Of a DNA stretch of 64,000 nt, positions 62,013-64,000 are shown piece after piece. Source of the DNA: Bacteroides cellulosilyticus (GTDB lineage: Bacteria > Bacteroidota > Bacteroidia > Bacteroidales > Bacteroidaceae). The stretch is from positions 496,001 to 560,000 of the forward strand of contig NZ_CP081903.1 of assembly GCF_020091405.1 (NCBI RefSeq), given 5' to 3'. Below the pieces are notes generated by a model that had not been told where the DNA came from, searched no databases, and was given only the letters and a program-made list of their open reading frames with translations. The translations under genes were made by a program, and so were the position numbers. Numbering within the stretch: position 1 is the stretch's first letter; every line of letters begins with the position of its first letter.

Positions 62013-62133
62013 GCATCCTCAAGGTATCGCATAGGAGTGGCAGAATATCGTGAAAGAGTGGCAGAGCACCTCAATTGCGGGCATGTCAAAACAGAAAAAG
62101 TAATGAAGCAAATGATAAGCGATACTATCTCAA

Positions 62134-62280
62134 TTCTCCTCCTCCAGTTGGAGGAGGAGTACCCGTAGGGGGAGGTGGTAGGTAAAACAATAAAATACCT
62201 ATAAATCACAAGCCTAAGGAATTCCTTTCTCACCTACCACCCCGCCCTAAAGGGCACCCCTCCTCCAACTGGAGGAGGGG
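62134..62280. repeat. Paired hairpin (REP/BIME-like) element
   Basis: TCCTCCTCCAGTTGGAGGAG (near 62137) is itself a hairpin and continues through GGAGGTGGTAGGT to 62183. Its inverted partner runs from CACCTACCACC at 62231 to CTCCAACTGGAGGAGGGG at 62280. The two arms are separated by about 47 bp of AT-rich DNA. Confidence 0.85.
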
Positions 62281-62326
62281 AATGGAGATAGTCCGTTTGA
62301 TTCAAAACGGTGCAGAAAGGAGTAAA

Positions 62327-62478
62327 GTTACGAGCTACAGGCTACGAGCTACGAGCTACAAGCTACAAGCTACAGGCTACAAGCTACAAGCTACAAGTAG
62401 CTGCGCTATGTTCCGAAAGGCACTTGTAGCCCGTAGCCCGTAACTCGTAGCCTGTAGCCCGTAGCCCGTAGCTCGTAA
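62327..62478. repeat. Heptanucleotide hairpin repeat element, copy 2
   Basis: Ten tandem heptads of GCTACRR type (62327-62396), a core with AGCTGCGCTATG and CCGAAAGGCA, and eight heptads of CYYGTAR type (62423-62478). The core words are the reverse complement of those in copy 1 at 48324-48441, so the two copies are in opposite orientation. Confidence 0.92.
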
Positions 62479-62573
62479 CTGATTCAGAAATAAAGGGCAC
62501 TTTCAATGCAGTCGCCCTGCAATACTATAAACAACCTGAAAGATATGAATTATTAACCCGTGAAGCCACCGGA

Positions 62574-62760
62574 AAAACGCTTGTGCAAGGAGTCTGAAAA
62601 CGCTTGCGCAAGGAGCTGAAAATGGAAGCGCAAGGAATTAAAAATGGAAGCGCAAGCATTTTAAAATGGAAGCGCAAGCATTTTTAAACGGAAGCGCAAG
62701 CATTTTTCAGCGCCTGTGCAAGCATTCGTCAAGCGTCCGTGCAAGTGTTTTTCGGCTGCA
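62574..62760. repeat. 22-bp degenerate tandem repeat array
   Basis: Eight units are seen, GCAAG words starting at 62585, 62608, 62630, 62652, 62674, 62696, 62718 and 62741 (period 22-23). The best units read GGAAGCGCAAGCATTTTAAA. The period is not a multiple of three, so it is not a coding repeat. Confidence 0.9.
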
Positions 62761-62882
62761 TGGCAACAGCCTCAAGTCCCTCCGTCCCGCCCCTCCGTCG
62801 CCTACCCCGGGAGTCGCGCGTTCGGTCGTGTTCAGAGAGGCTCAGCCTGCGCGGCTTTCACACTAAAAACCGATTGGAATAT

Positions 62883-63395
62883 ATGCCAAAATTCAGATTT
62901 GTGAAACGCAAGAGCCTTCAGAAGAAGGACGATCCGGGCAAGTGGTACGCCTCGCCCATAGTAGAAAACCGCCTGAACACCGGCACCGTGTGCCGCGTAG
63001 TGACCCGAAACACCACTACCGCCCCCACGGAACTGGAATCGGGCTTCAACCTGGTGTGCGACGCCATCCCCCTGCAATTGCAGTTGGGCAACAGCGTGCA
63101 ACTGGGCAAACTGGGCATCCTGCGCCTCAGCTTCGGCAGCTCAGGCGTCGACAACATCGATGCCTTCAACGCCGCCACCATGATACGCAACGTAAAGGTC
63201 ATCTTCACCCCCTCCAAAGAACTGATGTCCGCCATCAAAGACGGCCTCTCCTTCGAGAACGCCGGTGTGGTGGACAACGGCTTCGTCTATGCCACCACCC
63301 GCGCCTTCAAAGAGGCACAGGGCGGAGGCGGCTCCGGTTCGGGCGGCTCCGGTGGCTCCGGCGAAGGTGGACTGGAAGAAAATCCGCTGGGATAA
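62883..63395 (+). CDS. HU-HIG family DNA-binding protein
   Basis: 170 aa from MPKFRFVKRKSLQKKDD (ATG 62883); an in-frame start at 62739 would translate part of the repeat array and is rejected. The IHF/HU-like fold of the Bacteroidetes HU-HIG group (about 1-125) is recognisable: KWYASPIVENRLNTGTVCRVVTRNTT, LVCDAIPLQLQLGNSVQLGKLGILRLSFGS and MIRNVKVIFTPSKELM. A glycine-serine-rich flexible tail (GGGGSGSGGSGGSGEGG, about 147-163) follows. These proteins are thought to bind DNA or act as nucleoid-like factors. It stands alone, directly downstream of four repeat families. Confidence 0.85.
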   Translation: MPKFRFVKRKSLQKKDDPGKWYASPIVENRLNTGTVCRVVTRNTTTAPTELESGFNLVCDAIPLQLQLGNSVQLGKLGILRLSFGSSGVDNIDAFNAATMIRNVKVIFTPSKELMSAIKDGLSFENAGVVDNGFVYATTRAFKEAQGGGGSGSGGSGGSGEGGLEENPLG

Positions 63396-63421
63396 AGACC
63401 AGAGGATATACCGGGACAAGG

Positions 63422-63465
63422 AAATCCCCTCCGGGCAGTGGGTTAGGGCTGCGGGGAGGGGATTA
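63422..63465. terminator. Hairpin after the HU-HIG gene
   Basis: AAATCCCCTCC and GGGAGGGGATT pair around a GC-rich loop of about 21 nt, 27 bp past the stop. No T-run follows, so it is a possible rather than proven terminator. Confidence 0.5.
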
Positions 63466-63503
63466 AAATATCCCAACCATAGATAACTCTCTGAAAGATT
63501 GAC

Positions 63504-63534
63504 TTGGAGATGAAGGAAAAAGCAATTATCTTTG
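63504..63534 (+). promoter_or_regulatory. Promoter of the antitoxin-like/GNAT pair
   Basis: TTG (63504-63506), a 20-bp spacer and TATCTTTG (63527-63534) fit the Bacteroides consensus exactly; the first gene starts 36 bp downstream. Confidence 0.8.
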
Positions 63535-63569
63535 CATTGTAATTTATTAATAGAAAGGAGGAAAGCCAT

Positions 63570-63728
63570 ATGGCAAGACCTATCAAGGAAACCCCGATAC
63601 TAAAGGGAGAAGATGCTGCCCGTTTTGAAAAAGCGATGCGCGAAGTAAAACCGTTGAGCAAAGAACGTCAAGAGCAGATTCGTAAAGAAAGTGAAGCATT
63701 CCGCCGCAAGGTGATTATAAAAATCTGA
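63570..63728 (+). CDS. 52-aa antitoxin-like protein
   Basis: Encodes MARPIKETPILKGEDAARFE followed by a charged helix ending KVIIKI, 52 residues, preceded by a consensus AGGAGG ribosome site (63556-63561), rare in this genome. It is highly helical and charged (KAMREVKPLSKERQEQIRKESEAF), like small antitoxins encoded directly before GNAT-type genes. The next gene starts 8 bp after its stop. No DNA-binding motif is certain. Partner role is inferred from gene order. Confidence 0.75.
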   Translation: MARPIKETPILKGEDAARFEKAMREVKPLSKERQEQIRKESEAFRRKVIIKI

Positions 63729-63736
63729 TTTTTGTT

Positions 63737-64000
63737 ATGGAACTGATAAGATTGACGGCGGATTATAAGATGAAACCATTCGATTGCGGTGATACCGAAT
63801 TGAATGGTTTTCTTTTAGATGATGCGAAATTCTACTTGAAACAGAAAATTGCAAATACGTTTATTCTGGAAGAAGAGAGCAGAGTTGTGGCTTACATTAG
63901 TTTGCTGAATGATAAAATATCCAAGCAGGAAGTAGAGAAAGCCACATGGAGAAAAGTCAAAAAGGCATTTCCGCATGAGAAGCACTTCAACAGTTATCCA
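63737..64000 (+). CDS. GNAT family N-acetyltransferase, N-terminal part (3' end outside window)
   Basis: 88 codons from ATG 63737 to the window edge. The start MELIRLTADYKMKPFDCGDT and the following ELNGFLLDDAKFYLKQKIANTFILEEES-type segment match the beginning of GNAT proteins in toxin-antitoxin-like pairs (CGDTELNGFL resembles the FDCGDEELNDFL motif), with VVAYISLLND as the next strand. The acetyl-CoA site lies beyond the window. In characterised systems such GNAT toxins acetylate aminoacyl-tRNA, but this group in Bacteroides may be an ordinary acetyltransferase. Confidence 0.8.
   Translation, partial: MELIRLTADYKMKPFDCGDTELNGFLLDDAKFYLKQKIANTFILEEESRVVAYISLLNDKISKQEVEKATWRKVKKAFPHEKHFNSYP

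Larger units (their letters stand above)
61734..62882. other. Non-coding region of about 1.15 kb made of four repeat families
   Basis: Consecutive, non-overlapping families fill this gap: a 50-bp tandem array (61738-62012), a paired hairpin element (62134-62280), a heptanucleotide hairpin (62327-62478) and a 22-bp tandem array (62574-62760). No credible gene is seen; long minus-strand frames across the 50-bp array are by-products of the repeat. Confidence 0.85.

Noticed and set aside
61500..62233. Long minus-strand frames with a 50-residue repeating pattern (RYRGGERCRDY)
   Set aside because: They are the translation of the 50-bp tandem array; no start site, no fold-like composition, and antisense to the end of the adhesin gene.
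62739..62882. Longer start for the HU-HIG protein
   Set aside because: The extra 48 codons lie in and after the repeat array and do not resemble the family; ATG 62883 matches the usual MPKF-type start.

Overview
The window looks like a chromosome segment of a gut Bacteroides species. The evidence is a SusC/SusD pair with a hybrid two-component regulator, NigD-like and fimbrillin-type lipoproteins, HU-HIG proteins, Bacteroides-type promoters (TTG, 19-20 bp, TAnnTTTG) and weak Shine-Dalgarno use. No homology search was run. All names come from motifs read in the translations.

Layout. (1) 1-8.7 kb is a core-like block: a tandem histidine kinase pair whose second member has lost its catalytic residues, a PorT-like barrel, a 56-aa ferredoxin, an AspC-type aminotransferase, RibBA, an LptF/LptG-type permease and a START-like protein. 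(2) 8.9-15.1 kb holds a tRNA-Met, about 1 kb of gene-free DNA rich in inverted repeats, a NigD-like lipoprotein, a metallo-beta-lactamase-fold hydrolase and a Tricorn-type S41 protease. (3) 15.1-44.6 kb is a two-armed polysaccharide/glycoprotein utilisation locus. The minus arm runs GH127, SusC, SusD, a DUF4859 lipoprotein, a BACON/DUF6055 putative metallopeptidase, a CotH-like lipoprotein, a second DUF6055 protein, a DMT permease and an HTCS regulator. The plus arm runs GH97 fused to an HExxH domain, GH43, a second GH127 and a DPP-IV-like S9 peptidase. A hicAB toxin-antitoxin pair sits between the arms. (4) 44.6-53.1 kb is a kdp potassium-uptake operon with a split KdpD, an embedded outer-membrane protein, KdpF and an extra 31-aa membrane peptide. 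(5) 53.3-61.7 kb is a visibly GC-rich fimbrillin (Mfa/Fim-like) surface-structure operon led by a TPR/AraC regulator; one of its genes is cut by an in-frame stop next to perfect 30-bp inverted repeats. (6) 61.7-62.9 kb is non-coding DNA made of four different repeat families in a row. It is followed by an HU-HIG protein and a small antitoxin-like/GNAT pair that runs off the window.

How the genes may work together. The enzymes of region 3 fit the sugars and protein of plant hydroxyproline-rich glycoproteins (extensin-like): beta-L-arabinofuranosidases (GH127 x2), a probable alpha-L-arabinofuranosidase (GH43), a retaining-type GH97 able in principle to remove alpha-galactose, and several peptidase-like proteins including a prolyl-peptidase relative. 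A repeated 10-bp motif (ATARTCYAAR, 20-21 bp spacing) lies 120-160 bp upstream of both arms and could be the operator of the HTCS. Both ideas are inference. The motif residues and the repeats are read directly from the sequence.
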